Source: Xenorhabdus vietnamensis (GTDB taxonomy: Bacteria; Pseudomonadota; Gammaproteobacteria; Enterobacterales; Enterobacteriaceae). Taken from it: a stretch of 64,000 nucleotides of DNA. Shown here one piece after another: positions 28,380 to 39,559 of this stretch. The notes below the pieces were generated by a model. That model worked only from the letters and a program-made list of their open reading frames with translations, was not told the origin of the DNA and made no database searches. Both the position numbers and the translations under genes were made by a program. The stretch is from NCBI RefSeq assembly GCF_002127535.1, contig NZ_MUBJ01000012.1, positions 62,001-126,000 on the forward strand, given 5' to 3'. Each line of letters starts with the position of its first letter. Positions within the stretch are counted from its first letter, which is position 1.

Positions 28380-29489
28380 ATGAATTCAGGACGTTATATT
28401 GGTGTGATGTCTGGTACTAGCATGGATGGGGTTGATGTTATTCTGGCGGAGATTAGTGATAAGGTTGTGACTCAGCGAGTAAGCTATAATCATCCTTTCC
28501 CGCAAGAACTTAAGCAAAAATTGCTTTCTATTTGTCAAGGGCAGCAGACGACACTATCAATGGTCGGAAGGTTTGACTATGAACTTGGAACTTTATTTGC
28601 ACAAGCTGTTCAAGGATTGTTGAATAAAGCAGGGCTGGCTGCAAATGACGTTACAGCAATTGGGTGTCATGGGCAGACCGTATGGCATGAGCCGGACGGT
28701 GAAAAACCTTTTACTATGCAAATTGGTGACAACAACCGTGTAGCAGCATTGACTAATATTACAACGGTCGGTGATTTCAGACGGCGTGATATGGCTTATG
28801 GTGGCCAGGGGGCACCTTTGGTGCCAGCATTTCATATGGCTGTATTGGGTCATCCTACAGAAAGGCGTATTATTTTGAATATTGGCGGAATAGCAAATAT
28901 TTCAGCACTTCTGCCTAACTCTGCCGTTAAAGGATATGATACTGGCCCGGGCAATATGCTGATGGATGCCTGGACATGGCAGCATAAGCAGTTACCTTAT
29001 GATAAAGATGGACAGTGGGCCAGTGAAGGTATTGTCAATGAATCTTTGCTTCAAAAAATGCTTTCTGATCCATATTTTGTGCGTATCGCACCAAAGAGTA
29101 CAGGGCGTGAATACTTTAATATGGCATGGTTGGAAAAACAACTGGCTGATTTTCCTGAAGTTGTACCAGTGGATGTTCAAGCAACATTGGCTGAATTAAC
29201 GGCCGTGAGCATTGTTCAGCAAATGATGCTAAGTGGTGAGTGTGATCGCCTTCTGGTATGTGGTGGTGGGGCCCGTAATCCACTTGTGATGAATCGGTTA
29301 TCGACATTATTACCGGATACTGAAGTTACTACGACAGATAAATATGGTTTGAGTGGTGATGATATGGAAGCTCTGGCATTTGCTTGGTTGGCATTCCGAA
29401 CAATGTCTGGGTTATCTGGTAATTTACCGTCAGTAACAGGTGCAGATAGAGAAACGATTTTAGGGGCAATTTATCCAGTTGTCAGATAA
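28380..29489 (+). CDS. anmK: anhydro-N-acetylmuramic acid kinase
   Basis: Phosphorylates 1,6-anhydro-MurNAc to MurNAc-6-P during peptidoglycan recycling. 369 residues of the actin/hexokinase-like ASKHA fold. Phosphate-binding [12 protein letters not shown] (about 8-19), catalytic region [12 protein letters not shown], and adenosine-binding [14 protein letters not shown]. Start at ATG 28380, preceded by AGAGGG; the upstream TTG extension is not conserved. Divergent from slyB as in E. coli. Confidence 0.96.
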   Translation: MNSGRYIGVMSGTSMDGVDVILAEISDKVVTQRVSYNHPFPQELKQKLLSICQGQQTTLSMVGRFDYELGTLFAQAVQGLLNKAGLAANDVTAIGCHGQTVWHEPDGEKPFTMQIGDNNRVAALTNITTVGDFRRRDMAYGGQGAPLVPAFHMAVLGHPTERRIILNIGGIANISALLPNSAVKGYDTGPGNMLMDAWTWQHKQLPYDKDGQWASEGIVNESLLQKMLSDPYFVRIAPKSTGREYFNMAWLEKQLADFPEVVPVDVQATLAELTAVSIVQQMMLSGECDRLLVCGGGARNPLVMNRLSTLLPDTEVTTTDKYGLSGDDMEALAFAWLAFRTMSGLSGNLPSVTGADRETILGAIYPVVR

Positions 29490-29593
29490 TTGATTGGATA
29501 ATGTTCAGTTAACAATTGACCATTATTAGAAGACAGTTAGCTAACAGATAACAATGATATGCTAATACTCATTTAGAAATCGAGAGATTAGAA

Positions 29594-30247
29594 ATGTCAG
29601 AAAATAATGAAACAGCTATCGCTGAACTGCGTCGCGAATATATACGTGGTGGATTAAGGCGAAAAGATCTTACTGAAGAACCGATTGAACTTTTTGAACG
29701 TTGGTTAAAACAGGCTTGTGAAGCTAAACTCAGTGATCCAACGGCAATGTGTGTTGCTACAGTAGATGAGAACGGACAACCTCACCAGCGCATCGTTCTG
29801 TTAAAACATTTTGACGCACGCAACCTGATATTTTATACCAATCTTGGTAGTCGTAAGGCAAAACATCTGGTCCAAAATAACCGGATCAGCCTCCATTTCC
29901 CTTGGTATCAATTGGAACGACAAGTTAGTTTTCTTGGCAAAGCTGAGCGTTTGTCTCCAATTGAAGTAGTGAAATATTTTCATAGTCGTCCGAGAGATAG
30001 TCAAATAGCAGCCTGGGCTTCCCAGCAATCCTCAAAAATTTCTGCCAGAGGCATTTTGGAGGGGAAGTTTTTGGAGTTGAAACAAAAGTTCCAGAATGGA
30101 GAGGTTCCTCTTCCCAGTTTTTGGGGGGGATTCAAAGTTGAATTTGATTCAGTCGAATTCTGGCAGGGTGGTGCACATCGCATTCATGATCGTTTTCTGT
30201 ATCAACGTGAAGATGATAAATGGCATATCGATCGATTGGCTCCTTAA
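29594..30247 (+). CDS. pdxH: pyridoxamine 5'-phosphate oxidase
   Basis: FMN enzyme oxidising PNP or PMP to pyridoxal 5'-phosphate. 217 residues, with [17 protein letters not shown] near the N-terminus, [19 protein letters not shown] (FMN and substrate contacts), [16 protein letters not shown], and the signature [13 protein letters not shown] near the C-terminus. First of the pdxH-tyrS-pdxY group, as in E. coli; two of its three genes concern vitamin B6. Confidence 0.96.
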   Translation: MSENNETAIAELRREYIRGGLRRKDLTEEPIELFERWLKQACEAKLSDPTAMCVATVDENGQPHQRIVLLKHFDARNLIFYTNLGSRKAKHLVQNNRISLHFPWYQLERQVSFLGKAERLSPIEVVKYFHSRPRDSQIAAWASQQSSKISARGILEGKFLELKQKFQNGEVPLPSFWGGFKVEFDSVEFWQGGAHRIHDRFLYQREDDKWHIDRLAP

Positions 30248-30430
30248 TAACAGAACGATATAAACGCTCGATACACAAGGTCATAAATTAAGTAATATGC
30301 TCAATAACTTGCAAAGTACAGCTAATAAAGCAGTGACTTGCAAAGAGCGGAGTATAATTACCGTTTTTAATACTGGCACTTATATTACTGGCGTTTTATG
30401 CTATAGCACGTGATTTATAACGAGATGCTT

Positions 30431-30501
30431 ATATACCCAATAGATTTCAGGTTGCAGCGTAATCAATAAAGTAGCAGCCTGAAAAGAAAGGGGGAATATA
30501 T
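30431..30501. repeat. 71-bp imperfect inverted-repeat element (TATACCC...TTTCAGG arms)
   Basis: ATATACCCAATAGATTTCAG (start of the left arm) and GCAGCCTGAAAAGAAAGGGG (right arm) form inverted ends sharing TTTCAGG-TGC. The left arm is the typical TATACCC-NNTA-GATTTCA sequence that is also present at 22721-22799. It lies 32 bp upstream of tyrS, inside the pdxH-tyrS gap. Confidence 0.5.
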
Positions 30502-30532
30502 AGGTAAAGTATACAAACCGATGGAGTCATTA

Positions 30533-31804
30533 ATGTCTAGCAATAACCTGATTAAACAACTGCAAGAGCGGGGCCTTGTTGCCCAGGTAACGGATGAAGA
30601 GGCGTTAGCTGAGAGACTGGCGCAAGGTCCGCTCTCTCTCTATTGTGGCTTCGATCCTACCGCTGACAGCTTGCATTTGGGCCATCTGGTTCCCTTGCTG
30701 TGTTTAAAACGATTCCAACTTGCTGGGCATAAACCAATTGCGTTGGTCGGTGGGGCGACAGGTTTGATTGGCGATCCAAGCTTTAAAGCAACCGAACGCA
30801 AATTAAACACAGAAGAGACAGTCAAAGAGTGGGTTGAGAAAATTCGCAAGCAGGTTTCTCCATTCCTTAGTTTTGATGGTGAAAATGGTGCAGAATTAGC
30901 CAATAACTACGAGTGGTTTGGCAAAATGGATGTGCTGACTTTCCTGCGTGACATCGGTAAGCACTTTTCCGTCAACCAGATGATTAACAAAGAAGCAGTA
31001 AAACAACGTCTTAACCGTGATGATGTTGGTATTTCATACACTGAGTTTTCTTATAATCTATTGCAGTCATATGATTTTGCAAACCTGAATGGAAAATATG
31101 GCGTTGAATTACAGATTGGTGGTTCAGACCAATGGGGCAACATTACTTCAGGTATCGATTTGACTCGTCGCTTACATCAAAAACAAGTGTTTGGCATGAC
31201 AGTACCACTGATCACCAAATCAGATGGAACGAAATTTGGTAAGACAGAAGGTGGTGCAGTTTGGTTGGATCCGAAGAAAACCAGCCCATACAAATTTTAT
31301 CAGTTCTGGATTAATACAGCAGATGCAGATGTTTACCGTTTCTTGAAATTTTTTACTTTCATGGATATCGAGGAAATTAATTCTCTGGAAGAAGAAGATA
31401 AAAATAGCGGTAAAGCTCCACGTGCTCAATATATACTGGCAGAACAAGTTACTGGTATGGTGCATGGCAAAGAAGGCCTTGCAGCGGCGAAGCGTATCAC
31501 TGAAAGTTTGTTCTCTGGTGCGATTTCTGATTTGACCGAAGATGATTTTGCTCAATTGGCGCAAGATGGAATGCCGGCCATTGAACTTGAAAAAGATGCC
31601 GATCTGCAACAAGCTCTGGTCACCGCCGAATTTGTTCCTTCCCGTGGACAGGCTCGCACCATGATCAGTTCTAATGCGGTTTCCATCAACGGTGAAAAAC
31701 AATCAGAGCCTATGTATGTCTTTGCAGAGAGTGATCGTTTGTTTGGGCGTTATAGTTTATTACGCCGAGGTAAAAAGCATTATTGCCTTATCAATTGGAA
31801 ATAA
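30533..31804 (+). CDS. tyrS: tyrosyl-tRNA synthetase
   Basis: Charges tRNA-Tyr. About 423 residues, class I. The HIGH-like motif is [14 protein letters not shown] (about 42-55) and the KMSKS-like motif is [13 protein letters not shown] (about 230-242). [12 protein letters not shown] contacts tyrosine. The C-terminal S4 domain is [19 protein letters not shown]. Start at ATG 30533, with GATGGAG upstream; this gives the family N-terminus [14 protein letters not shown]. Confidence 0.97.
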   Translation: MSSNNLIKQLQERGLVAQVTDEEALAERLAQGPLSLYCGFDPTADSLHLGHLVPLLCLKRFQLAGHKPIALVGGATGLIGDPSFKATERKLNTEETVKEWVEKIRKQVSPFLSFDGENGAELANNYEWFGKMDVLTFLRDIGKHFSVNQMINKEAVKQRLNRDDVGISYTEFSYNLLQSYDFANLNGKYGVELQIGGSDQWGNITSGIDLTRRLHQKQVFGMTVPLITKSDGTKFGKTEGGAVWLDPKKTSPYKFYQFWINTADADVYRFLKFFTFMDIEEINSLEEEDKNSGKAPRAQYILAEQVTGMVHGKEGLAAAKRITESLFSGAISDLTEDDFAQLAQDGMPAIELEKDADLQQALVTAEFVPSRGQARTMISSNAVSINGEKQSEPMYVFAESDRLFGRYSLLRRGKKHYCLINWK

Positions 31805-31814
31805 TTAATACTAT

Positions 31815-31846
31815 CACTAAGGGCAACAATAATGTTGCCCTTAGTG
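31815..31846. terminator. perfect 14-bp stem-loop after tyrS
   Basis: CACTAAGGGCAACA pairs fully with TGTTGCCCTTAGTG around a 4-base loop, 11 bp past the tyrS stop. There is no T run after it, so it may attenuate transcription into pdxY or stabilise the 3' end. Confidence 0.55.
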
Positions 31847-31908
31847 TATCTGGCATTTTTATAGATAATATCTATTCATAAATCAAAAATAATAAACTAG
31901 GCCTTATC

Positions 31909-32787
31909 ATGAACAATGTTCTTTCAATTCAGTCTCATGTTGTCTTTGGTCATGCAGGAAACAGCGCGGCTGTTTTTCCGATGCATCGTATGGGAGTGAA
32001 CGTATGGGCATTAAATACGGTTCAATTTTCAAACCACACCCAATACCCTCAATGGCGTGGTTGTGTGATGCCACCTGAACATTTGACTGAAATTGTGCAG
32101 GGAATTGGTGAAATTAATAAATTAGCATCCTGTAATGCCGTCCTGAGTGGTTATATTGGTTCTCCGGAACAGGGAAGTTATATCCTTGATATCGTGAAGC
32201 AGGTTAAAGAAGCCAACCCAGATGCATGGTATTTCTGTGATCCCGTAATGGGACATCCGGAAAAAGGATGTATAGTTGCCCCGGGAGTTGCTGAATTCTT
32301 TTGTGAAAAAGCATTACCAATTAGTGATATTATTGCACCTAATTTATTGGAACTTGAAACATTAACCATGCGGAAAATTGAAAGTGTAGAACAAGCTATA
32401 TCCGCAGCTCGTGAGTTATGTGAAAAAGGTCCTAAAATTGTATTGGTTAAGCATTTAAGCCGTGCAGGCTATCAGAAAGATTGCTTTGAAATGCTTCTGG
32501 TGATTAAAGAACATAGCTGGCATGTTAGCCGTCCATTAATTGATACGGGAGCACGTCAGCCGGTTGGTGTTGGTGACTTAACGAGTGGTTTGTTCCTCGT
32601 CAATCTATTGAAAAACCCGTCCTTGATAAATGAAGCATTGCAAGCTGCGTTAGAACATGTTGCTGCTGCAGTTTACGAAGTGATGTTGGAAACTCGAAAG
32701 AGTGAAGAATATGAATTACAAATTGTTGCTGCGCAAAATAAAATGGTCACTCCAGAACATCAGTTTCATGCAGTAAGAATAGACTGA
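31909..32787 (+). CDS. pdxY: pyridoxal kinase PdxY
   Basis: Ribokinase-family kinase phosphorylating pyridoxal in the B6 salvage pathway. 292 residues. N-terminal [39 protein letters not shown] in the middle, and the C-terminal catalytic motif [14 protein letters not shown] (Asp base). Third gene after pdxH and tyrS. In E. coli this gene is followed by gstA; here synteny jumps to fabI. Confidence 0.95.
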   Translation: MNNVLSIQSHVVFGHAGNSAAVFPMHRMGVNVWALNTVQFSNHTQYPQWRGCVMPPEHLTEIVQGIGEINKLASCNAVLSGYIGSPEQGSYILDIVKQVKEANPDAWYFCDPVMGHPEKGCIVAPGVAEFFCEKALPISDIIAPNLLELETLTMRKIESVEQAISAARELCEKGPKIVLVKHLSRAGYQKDCFEMLLVIKEHSWHVSRPLIDTGARQPVGVGDLTSGLFLVNLLKNPSLINEALQAALEHVAAAVYEVMLETRKSEEYELQIVAAQNKMVTPEHQFHAVRID

Positions 32788-32862
32788 CATTGAAAATCAT
32801 TAGTAAAATTATGCTTCCGGTAGTCTTGAGCAGTATGTCCGTGCTGCTACCTAATTGAGAAT

Positions 32863-32907
32863 AAAAAAAGATGGTCTCAACTATCACTGTATGGATGAGA
32901 CCATCTT
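32863..32907 (-). terminator. terminator of fabI
   Basis: On the minus strand AAGATGGTCTCA pairs with TGAGACCATCTT and is followed by TTTTTTT. It starts 20 bp after the fabI stop, and would also face the 3' end of convergent pdxY. Confidence 0.88.
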
Positions 32908-32926
32908 CAAATATATCAACGAGCTA

Positions 32927-33715
32927 TTATTTTAACTCTAACTCATTCATAGCAGCGATGCTGAAACCACCGTCAACATGCAGGATCTCACCAGTAACAC
33001 CTCCAGCCAGATCTGAGCACAAGAAGGCAGCAGCATTACCAACATCTTCTGTTGTTACAGTACGGCGAATAGGTGTGACTGCTTCACAATGTGCCAGCAT
33101 TTTACGGAAATCTTTGATACCTGAAGCCGCCAGAGTGCGGATTGGGCCAGCAGAGATACCATTAACACGGATACCTTCAACACCCATTGCATTTGCCATA
33201 TAACGCACATTTGCTTCCAGAGAGGCCTTTGCCAGACCCATTACGTTATAGTTAGGAATTGCACGTTCTGCGCCCAAATAGCTCAAGGTGAGCAGGGCAG
33301 AACCAGGATTCAGCATCTCACGGCAGGCTTTTGCCATTGCGACGAAACTGTATGCACTGATGTCATGTGCAATTTTAAAACCTTCACGGGTAACAGCGTT
33401 AACATAGTCACCATCAAGTTGGTCAGCTGGAGCATAACCGATAGAGTGAACAAAACCATCGAATTTAGGCCAGACTTTACCCAGTTCAACAAACAGTGCG
33501 TCGATACTTTCATCTTCAGCCACGTCGCATGGCAGAACGATATTTGAATTCAGTGATGCGGCGAATTCTTCGACACGAGGTTTCAATTTGTCATTTTGGT
33601 AGGTAAAAGCCAGCTCTGCTCCCTGATCGTGCATTGCCTTGGCAATTCCATAAGCGATAGACAGTTTGCTGGCGACGCCAGTAATGAGAATGCGCTTGCC
33701 GGTCATGAAACCCAT
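32927..33715 (-). CDS. fabI: enoyl-[acyl-carrier-protein] reductase (NADH)
   Basis: Last step of each fatty acid elongation cycle. 262-residue short-chain dehydrogenase fold. [23 protein letters not shown] (cofactor site), VHSIGYAP, and the catalytic Tyr/Lys in [43 protein letters not shown] follows, and the C-terminus is [14 protein letters not shown]. Start at ATG 33715 with AAGGATA upstream, giving MGFMTGKR. Single essential reductase and target of triclosan-type inhibitors in enterics. Confidence 0.97.
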   Translation of the reverse strand: MGFMTGKRILITGVASKLSIAYGIAKAMHDQGAELAFTYQNDKLKPRVEEFAASLNSNIVLPCDVAEDESIDALFVELGKVWPKFDGFVHSIGYAPADQLDGDYVNAVTREGFKIAHDISAYSFVAMAKACREMLNPGSALLTLSYLGAERAIPNYNVMGLAKASLEANVRYMANAMGVEGIRVNGISAGPIRTLAASGIKDFRKMLAHCEAVTPIRRTVTTEDVGNAAAFLCSDLAGGVTGEILHVDGGFSIAAMNELELK

Positions 33716-33921
33716 AGCAGTATCCTTATTGTTCTTTATGATCAAAATTGTTCTTTGTGATCAAACACCAAGAGTCATGGGGAAACAAAAATAATAAATA
33801 TCCGACCATGACTGCGGTATTTATTGTGAATAAACGGAGATGATTCTACCACGCCGGAGAGAAATGTGGTGAGTTTCCCATTCTGTTCCGATCAGTGATT
33901 AAAATACATCCAATAAAAATA

Positions 33922-34731
33922 TTAGGTGATATCCTGTCGCCATGCTTCAGCAGACAGGGCTTCACCAAAATGACTGGCTATCAATTTACGTGTAATAACA
34001 TGCAGTGGAGAAGCCAAAACCTCCGCTGTATTGCCACGCTCGACAACTTCTCCTTGATGCATCACCAGTACTTGATCACTGATATGTTTCATCATGCCGA
34101 GATGTTGAGTGACGTAGATATATGAAATATCGTGTTTTTCTTGTAATTCTAGCATCAAGTTGACTATTTGGGAGCGCATGGACATATCGAGTGAAGCCAA
34201 TGCTTCGTCTGCCACAATAATTTGTGGTTGTAATATTAGAGCACGCGCCAAAGCTACACGTTGTTTCTGTCCTGAAGCGAGCATATGTGGATAATAATTG
34301 GCATGATCAGGTAGTAAACCAACTTGACGCAATGTTTGGTTGATACGCTTTTCCCGTTCGGAGGAAGATAACTCTGTATTTAAAATTAACGGTATATCCA
34401 GAATATGACCAATACGTTGACGAGGATTCAGTGATGTGCTGGTATCCTGAAAAATCATGCGAATACGTTGGCTGCGATAGCTGTAATCTCCGTAAGAAAG
34501 CTTATGACCGTCAATCAAAATTTCACCTGAAGTCGGCTCAATAACCCCGGATAGCATTCTCGCTAATGTGGATTTACCGGAACCATTTGCACCAATGATG
34601 GCCAATGTTTTTTTCGGTTGCAGGGTAAAACTCACCGGTTTTACGGCATCAAGCTGGTGACGACGAAATAGCCCAGTTCGATAGCGAAATGTTTTAGTCA
34701 GGTTTTTAACTTCCAATAATGTCTCAACCAC
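33922..34731 (-). CDS. sapF: ABC transporter ATP-binding protein SapF
   Basis: 269-residue ATPase, last gene of sapABCDF. Walker A GANGSGKST, Q-loop MIFQDTSTSL, signature region ASGQKQRVALARAL, and Walker B IIVADEALASLD. The start is GTG at 34731, immediately after the sapD stop with no spacer, so translation is coupled. Sap transporters were linked to resistance to antimicrobial peptides; in E. coli the genes are also connected to putrescine export and K+ uptake. Relevant for an organism facing insect immune peptides, though that role is inferred. Confidence 0.94.
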   Translation of the reverse strand: MVETLLEVKNLTKTFRYRTGLFRRHQLDAVKPVSFTLQPKKTLAIIGANGSGKSTLARMLSGVIEPTSGEILIDGHKLSYGDYSYRSQRIRMIFQDTSTSLNPRQRIGHILDIPLILNTELSSSEREKRINQTLRQVGLLPDHANYYPHMLASGQKQRVALARALILQPQIIVADEALASLDMSMRSQIVNLMLELQEKHDISYIYVTQHLGMMKHISDQVLVMHQGEVVERGNTAEVLASPLHVITRKLIASHFGEALSAEAWRQDIT

Positions 34732-35724
34732 TTACGATTCCTCAATATTCAAAGGGAAATGGCAGGCAAATGTATGGTTTTTGATCACCCGTAACCGTGG
34801 AGTTTCAATACAGGTTTTTTGTGCATAAGGGCAACGAGGCCCTAAGCGGCAACCTATCGGCAGATGTTCCAGTGATGGAATAACTCCGGGTAGCGTATTT
34901 AACCGACTTTTATGTGGTAATGGGCTGCCAAAATCAGGAATTGAACGGATCAGAGCTTGAGTATAGGGATGATAAGGTTTCACCAGCAACTCATCCGGAG
35001 TAGCATTTTCCACGGTCTGACCGCAATACAGCACATTGATACGTTTAACCAGTTTACTCATCATTTGCAGGTCATGACTGATTAATAGGATAGTCATGTT
35101 GTTGTTCTGATTTAAGCTCGAAAGCAAACGGAATATTTGTGCTTGTGTCGTGGATTCCATTGCATTGGTTGGTTCATCGGCAATCAATAACTTTGGCTGG
35201 TTAGCAAGCGCAATAGCGATCATTACTTTTTGACATTCACCTTCGGTTAATTCGTAGGGATAACTGAGCATAATGTCATGGTGATCTTTAATACCAACGC
35301 GATGTAACAACTCAATCGCACGGCGTTTTCGCCAATTGAATCTCTGCCACCAACGGCCTTTATACGTCCATCCTGGAATAGATTGAATAATCTGTTTACC
35401 AACACTTTCTGATGGATCGAGACACGATTGTGGCTCCTGAAAAATCATTGAAATATTGTGGCCAATCACTTTACGGCGTTGTCGTGGGGTCAGACGCAAT
35501 AAATCAATATCGTTAAGACGGAAACGATCTGCGGTAACTTTTAGGTTGTCTTTTGTGACACCACAAATCGCTTTGGCAATTAAACTCTTACCTGATCCTG
35601 ACTCACCAGCCAAACCCAGTATTTCACCTTCTGTTAGTGAGATACTCATTCGGTCAACGGCTTTGACGGGGCCTTCTGCTGTCATGAATTCAATGGTGAG
35701 GTTTCGAATATCGAGTAATGGCAT
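34732..35724 (-). CDS. sapD: ABC transporter ATP-binding protein SapD
   Basis: 330-residue ATPase of the oligopeptide type. Walker [10 protein letters not shown], variant signature [12 protein letters not shown], and Walker [14 protein letters not shown]. The C-terminal extension has the Cys cluster [15 protein letters not shown] typical of Dpp/Opp ATPases. The stop-start junction with sapF has no gap and the start overlaps the end of sapC by one base. Also needed for Trk K+ transport in E. coli. Confidence 0.95.
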   Translation of the reverse strand: MPLLDIRNLTIEFMTAEGPVKAVDRMSISLTEGEILGLAGESGSGKSLIAKAICGVTKDNLKVTADRFRLNDIDLLRLTPRQRRKVIGHNISMIFQEPQSCLDPSESVGKQIIQSIPGWTYKGRWWQRFNWRKRRAIELLHRVGIKDHHDIMLSYPYELTEGECQKVMIAIALANQPKLLIADEPTNAMESTTQAQIFRLLSSLNQNNNMTILLISHDLQMMSKLVKRINVLYCGQTVENATPDELLVKPYHPYTQALIRSIPDFGSPLPHKSRLNTLPGVIPSLEHLPIGCRLGPRCPYAQKTCIETPRLRVIKNHTFACHFPLNIEES

Positions 35725-36611
35725 TATTCGACTCCTGCGTTAATAGCACGATGGAGGCCATTACCCAGTAAGTTAACCAGCAGAACACTGATCATAATTG
35801 CTGCTCCGGGAAACATAACAGTCCATGGTGCATTAGAAAGTAGTTCCAATGAGTTTTTCAGCATGGCTCCCCATTCGGGAGATGGTCTTTGTGCACCAAG
35901 ATCGAGAAATCCCAATGCGGAAATTTCAAGAATAGCGATGGAGAGAGCACGAGTTAACTCACTGACTATCACTGCAGTAATATTGGGAAAAATGGCATAA
36001 CGTAAAATATGGTGGTTTGAAGCACCGTCTAAGCGTGCTGCAATAATGTACTCTTTATCCAGTTCGTTATGCACAGCTGTATAAACAGTACGTACTATTC
36101 TTGGCAATAATGCCAGTGAAACTGCAATCATGGCGTGGTGTAGGCTGGCTCCAGCAAAAGCAACGACAATGATAGCCAATAGCAATGAAGGAATAGCGAG
36201 TAGAGTATCAAAAATATGATTCAGAGCTGCTGATTTCAATCCATGAGTCATGCCGGCAAGGCTGCCGATGATTAATCCTATAATGGCTACCACGGTAGTG
36301 ACAACCAACGCTCCCCCAAATGTGGAAGACGTGCCAATCAATAGACTGCTGAAAATATCACGGCCGAGATCGTCAGTCCCAAGAAAAAAGGAGACATTAC
36401 CTGAATGTGACCATGAAGGTGGCATAAGCTGGTGACTCAATTGTAAATGAAATGAATGTGGAGCGAGATGTTCTCCCAACAAACTCAGTATAATTAAGAT
36501 TAATACCCCATAAAAACCAGTCATAGCTAATACATCAGCATAGAAAAATCGCCAGATGACTTTCAGTGGCGATGGCATTTGCTTTTCTCGGTAAAAATTA
36601 TCTAAGGGCAT
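35724..36611 (-). CDS. sapC: ABC transporter permease SapC
   Basis: 295-residue inner-membrane permease of the Dpp/OppC class. N-terminal helix at about 25-47, then a periplasmic segment, then five helices from about 90. The EAA-like cytoplasmic loop is [21 protein letters not shown]. Overlaps sapB by 14 bases. Confidence 0.94.
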   Translation of the reverse strand: MPLDNFYREKQMPSPLKVIWRFFYADVLAMTGFYGVLILIILSLLGEHLAPHSFHLQLSHQLMPPSWSHSGNVSFFLGTDDLGRDIFSSLLIGTSSTFGGALVVTTVVAIIGLIIGSLAGMTHGLKSAALNHIFDTLLAIPSLLLAIIVVAFAGASLHHAMIAVSLALLPRIVRTVYTAVHNELDKEYIIAARLDGASNHHILRYAIFPNITAVIVSELTRALSIAILEISALGFLDLGAQRPSPEWGAMLKNSLELLSNAPWTVMFPGAAIMISVLLVNLLGNGLHRAINAGVE

Positions 36612-37563
36612 ACCATTCCTTATGCTTCAGGGGATTAGCTATCGCCCCAATAATATCTGTTAGCATATTAACTGAAATAATCAGTGTTCCTATCACCATG
36701 ATACCTGCTGAGATCGCGGAATAATCTTGCTGTTGGATAGCGTTGATAAGCCAAGGTCCTAAACCTGGCCAGTTAAAGACACGCTCAGTCACCATAGCTA
36801 ATGTGAGCATAGTTGAGAATTGTAATCCTAATTTAGGAATGATGGGAGGCAAGGCATTATGTAATAGGTGACGCCGAATGATAGTTAGTCGAGATAAACC
36901 ACGGGTTGCTGCTGATTTGATGTAATTTGCACCTGAGATTTCTTCAACACTGTTACGCATCAAACGGATAACTTCTGTTGTAGGGACAACGGCCAGAGTG
37001 ATAACGGGCAGTATCATATGCATAATGACGTTAATAATCATCTCATTGCGATAAGGTGCCTTTGACAGCCAGGCATCAATCAGTGCGGAACCAGTAACAG
37101 GTTCTATTTGATAGAGTAAAAGAAATCGCCCTGAAACAGGTAACCAATTTAAGCCAAGTGAAAAAAGCAGGATTAACAGCAAAGCCAGCCAGAAAACTGG
37201 GATGGAAAAACCACATAGGGTAAGTGTGCTGATAATAATGTCTGCTTTTTTATTACGCCAGACACCAGCAATAATCCCAAGGGGAATACCAATTAACAAC
37301 GCCATGGAAAAAGAGAGAATACAAAGCTCCATAGTGGCGGGAAGAACAGCATATAGTTGTTCAATAACCTGTTGCCCATTAATTTTGGAAATACCAAAAT
37401 CCCATTTCAACAGGTGATAGGCATAGTCTACATAAGCATCTAACAGTGGTGTTTCACTCAAGTAACCACTAGGTGTGAAATACATCAGGCTGAAACTGAT
37501 AAAAGAAAGAAAAAATAATGTCACAATCAGAAGTAACAAACGACGTAGGATATAAATAATCAT
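36598..37563 (-). CDS. sapB: ABC transporter permease SapB
   Basis: 321-residue permease of the Dpp/OppB class. First helix at about 7-29 and further helices at about 80-100, 115-140 and beyond. EAA loop region [24 protein letters not shown]. The start overlaps the end of sapA by 4 bases, indicating one polycistronic unit. Confidence 0.94.
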   Translation of the reverse strand: MIIYILRRLLLLIVTLFFLSFISFSLMYFTPSGYLSETPLLDAYVDYAYHLLKWDFGISKINGQQVIEQLYAVLPATMELCILSFSMALLIGIPLGIIAGVWRNKKADIIISTLTLCGFSIPVFWLALLLILLFSLGLNWLPVSGRFLLLYQIEPVTGSALIDAWLSKAPYRNEMIINVIMHMILPVITLAVVPTTEVIRLMRNSVEEISGANYIKSAATRGLSRLTIIRRHLLHNALPPIIPKLGLQFSTMLTLAMVTERVFNWPGLGPWLINAIQQQDYSAISAGIMVIGTLIISVNMLTDIIGAIANPLKHKEWYALR

Positions 37564-39275
37564 TTGCTTCCCTTTTTATTTTCATCAGGAACTGCAGCTT
37601 CCTGTGCACGGTAAACCTTGTCAAAGGCATCAACGCCAAACGGACTGAATACCAATCCTTTAATATTATTGCGAAAGCTCTGCAAATGCATTGAATAAGC
37701 CAGTGGCAGCAAGGGTAATTGTTGCGCGATGATTTTTTGTGCAAAGAAATAATTTTCTTTGCGTGAGACAATTTCTTGATTTAACAAGGCTTGACGAAGA
37801 GCATCATCAAAAGCTGAATTACACCAGTGGCTCAGGTTTGTTTTAGATGCAATTGCGGCACAACTCAGTAATCGACGGAAAAAACTATCGGGATCATTGC
37901 TATCGGCAGACCAGCCTGCCAGTACCATATCATAGTTCTTATTCTTCTGAAGGTTTTCCTGAAATCTACCTTCGACAGGATGAATAGATATCTTAATACC
38001 AACTTGTGCTAAATCTGCCTGAATTAGCTCTGCCATTTTCAGAGGACGTGGGTTATAAGCTTGTGAAGTTGTTGGAACCCATAACGTTAATTTCAATTCT
38101 CTTAATCCCAGTTCACTTAACATTTTGCGGGATTTTTCAGAATCGTATTCGGTAATTTTGATACTCTGATCATACGCCCATGATATACGAGGTAAAATAG
38201 AGGTTGCCGTTTCTGCCTTTTTATTGTAGATGGATTGCATCAGACGTTGGTTATTGATGGCATAAGCGATAGCTTGACGAACTTTCAAATTATTTAACGG
38301 TGGTTTGCTGGTATTAAACGCGAGATAAGCGACATTCATGCCAGGCTGTGATGTCTGACTCAGATTCGAATCATTATTTACAATATTCAGCTGGTTATTA
38401 TCAGGATAAGCCAGTACATCGCACTCACCTGTGAGCAGTTTTGAGATCCTGCCAGTACCGCCAGTACCAGTATCTATAACAACCTGTTCCATGCGTGGTT
38501 TACCTTTCCAGTATTTATCATGGCGAACGAGGCGGATAAATTGTCCCATCCTATAATCTTTCATCATGAAGGGGCCTGTTCCAACAGGTTTCCAGTCTAA
38601 TTGTTTCTGTTGATGCATTTGTTGCAACTTTTGAGCATATTCCTGAGATAGTATAGGTGCATGGTGTGTTGCTAAATACCAGAGAAAAGATGCATTAGTA
38701 GCATTAAGATGGAACTCAACAGTATATTCGTCGATTTTTCGAATATCCTTCACTGAATTGCCAAATTGCAAACTATCAAAATAGGGATAGTGGCTACTAT
38801 TAACATAATGATAATCATATGTTGTATCGAAGAGCCTGCGAAAACTGAAAATGACATCATCCGCATTCATAGCACGGGTTGGTGTAAACCAATTGGTTGA
38901 TTGGAAGGCAACGTTGTGACGCAGATAAAAACGATAGGTTGTCCCATTGTCCAGAACTTCCCAGTCAGTAGCCAACTCAGGAACCAAATTATGGCTAAGA
39001 GGATCAACTCCCAGCAGGCGGTTATAAATCTGCGCAGCAAGAGTATCCACGGTCAGGCCACCGATAGCCATTTGTGGATTAAATGTATTCAAATCACCAT
39101 TAACGCAATAAATAAATCCATTCTGTTGTAAAGCTGTCGGAATATGAGACAGACTTTCTGATGTGTTGTTTGGCTTCGATGGAATGGATTCCGCGATAGT
39201 TTCTGGAATAGCATTCTTAGCCGCCAGCGTAGGGGCGGAAATCAATAATATGATCCAGTAAATCAAATAGCGCAT
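37560..39275 (-). CDS. sapA: periplasmic peptide-binding protein SapA
   Basis: 571-residue solute-binding protein (SBP family 5). Signal peptide about 1-19 ([19 protein letters not shown]), then [20 protein letters not shown] and the family signature [28 protein letters not shown]. First gene of the operon and slightly longer than the E. coli protein because of a Ser/Pro-rich linker after the signal. Binds peptides or haem in related bacteria; the substrate here is not shown. ryhB lies just upstream on the other strand. Confidence 0.95.
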   Translation of the reverse strand: MRYLIYWIILLISAPTLAAKNAIPETIAESIPSKPNNTSESLSHIPTALQQNGFIYCVNGDLNTFNPQMAIGGLTVDTLAAQIYNRLLGVDPLSHNLVPELATDWEVLDNGTTYRFYLRHNVAFQSTNWFTPTRAMNADDVIFSFRRLFDTTYDYHYVNSSHYPYFDSLQFGNSVKDIRKIDEYTVEFHLNATNASFLWYLATHHAPILSQEYAQKLQQMHQQKQLDWKPVGTGPFMMKDYRMGQFIRLVRHDKYWKGKPRMEQVVIDTGTGGTGRISKLLTGECDVLAYPDNNQLNIVNNDSNLSQTSQPGMNVAYLAFNTSKPPLNNLKVRQAIAYAINNQRLMQSIYNKKAETATSILPRISWAYDQSIKITEYDSEKSRKMLSELGLRELKLTLWVPTTSQAYNPRPLKMAELIQADLAQVGIKISIHPVEGRFQENLQKNKNYDMVLAGWSADSNDPDSFFRRLLSCAAIASKTNLSHWCNSAFDDALRQALLNQEIVSRKENYFFAQKIIAQQLPLLPLAYSMHLQSFRNNIKGLVFSPFGVDAFDKVYRAQEAAVPDENKKGSK

Positions 39276-39355
39276 ATAAAACGTCAGTCATATAGAAGAA
39301 TTTAGGCATTGTAACTTAATTAATGCTTTTTGCTCAAAAACAACGAACAGATCAC

Positions 39356-39418
39356 GATAATGAGAAGTATTATCAATAAAGTGCTTTACAAGCATAAGTG
39401 ATAAGTATTATCATTCTC
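39356..39418. promoter_or_regulatory. two Fur boxes and promoter of ryhB
   Basis: GATAATGAGAAGTATTATC (39356-39374) matches the Fur consensus at 16 of 19 positions. GATAAGTATTATCATTCTC (39400-39418) matches at 15 of 19. The second overlaps a -10 hexamer TATTAT (39406-39411), with TTTACA (39385-39390) as a possible -35. Iron-bound Fur should repress the RNA that follows. Confidence 0.85.
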
Positions 39419-39537
39419 ATCGTGTTCTCGGGAAGACATTCTTGTAGTATCAAGTATGTAATCTCAGAAAAGGCACGACATTGCTCACATTGCTTCCAGT
39501 ATTTTTATTAGCCGGCTCGGGTGCCGGCTATTTTTTT
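39419..39537 (+). ncRNA. ryhB: RyhB iron-responsive small RNA
   Basis: The central GCACGACATTGCTCACATTG and the following CTTCCAGTATT are the core of E. coli RyhB. GGAAGACATTC near the 5' end is the equivalent of GGAAGACCCTC. A TAGCCGGC/GCCGGCTA hairpin with seven T ends the RNA at 39537. Two Fur boxes lie directly upstream. RyhB, with Hfq, represses iron-using proteins when iron is scarce. In E. coli it sits between yhhX and yhhY; here it lies between sapA and pspF. 5' end estimated from the -10 element. Confidence 0.93.
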
Positions 39538-39559
39538 ATCTATCTATCTATCTATCTAT
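39537..39559. repeat. TATC tetranucleotide repeat at the pspF stop codon
   Basis: Five uninterrupted TATC units plus TAT. The pspF stop (TAG on the minus strand) lies inside it, and the T run of the ryhB terminator abuts it. Confidence 0.9.

Noticed and set aside
39537..39559. TATC repeat as a phase-variation switch for pspF
   Set aside because: On the coding strand the GATA repeat contains a TAG in every frame within 12 bases, so copy-number changes would only alter the last few residues.
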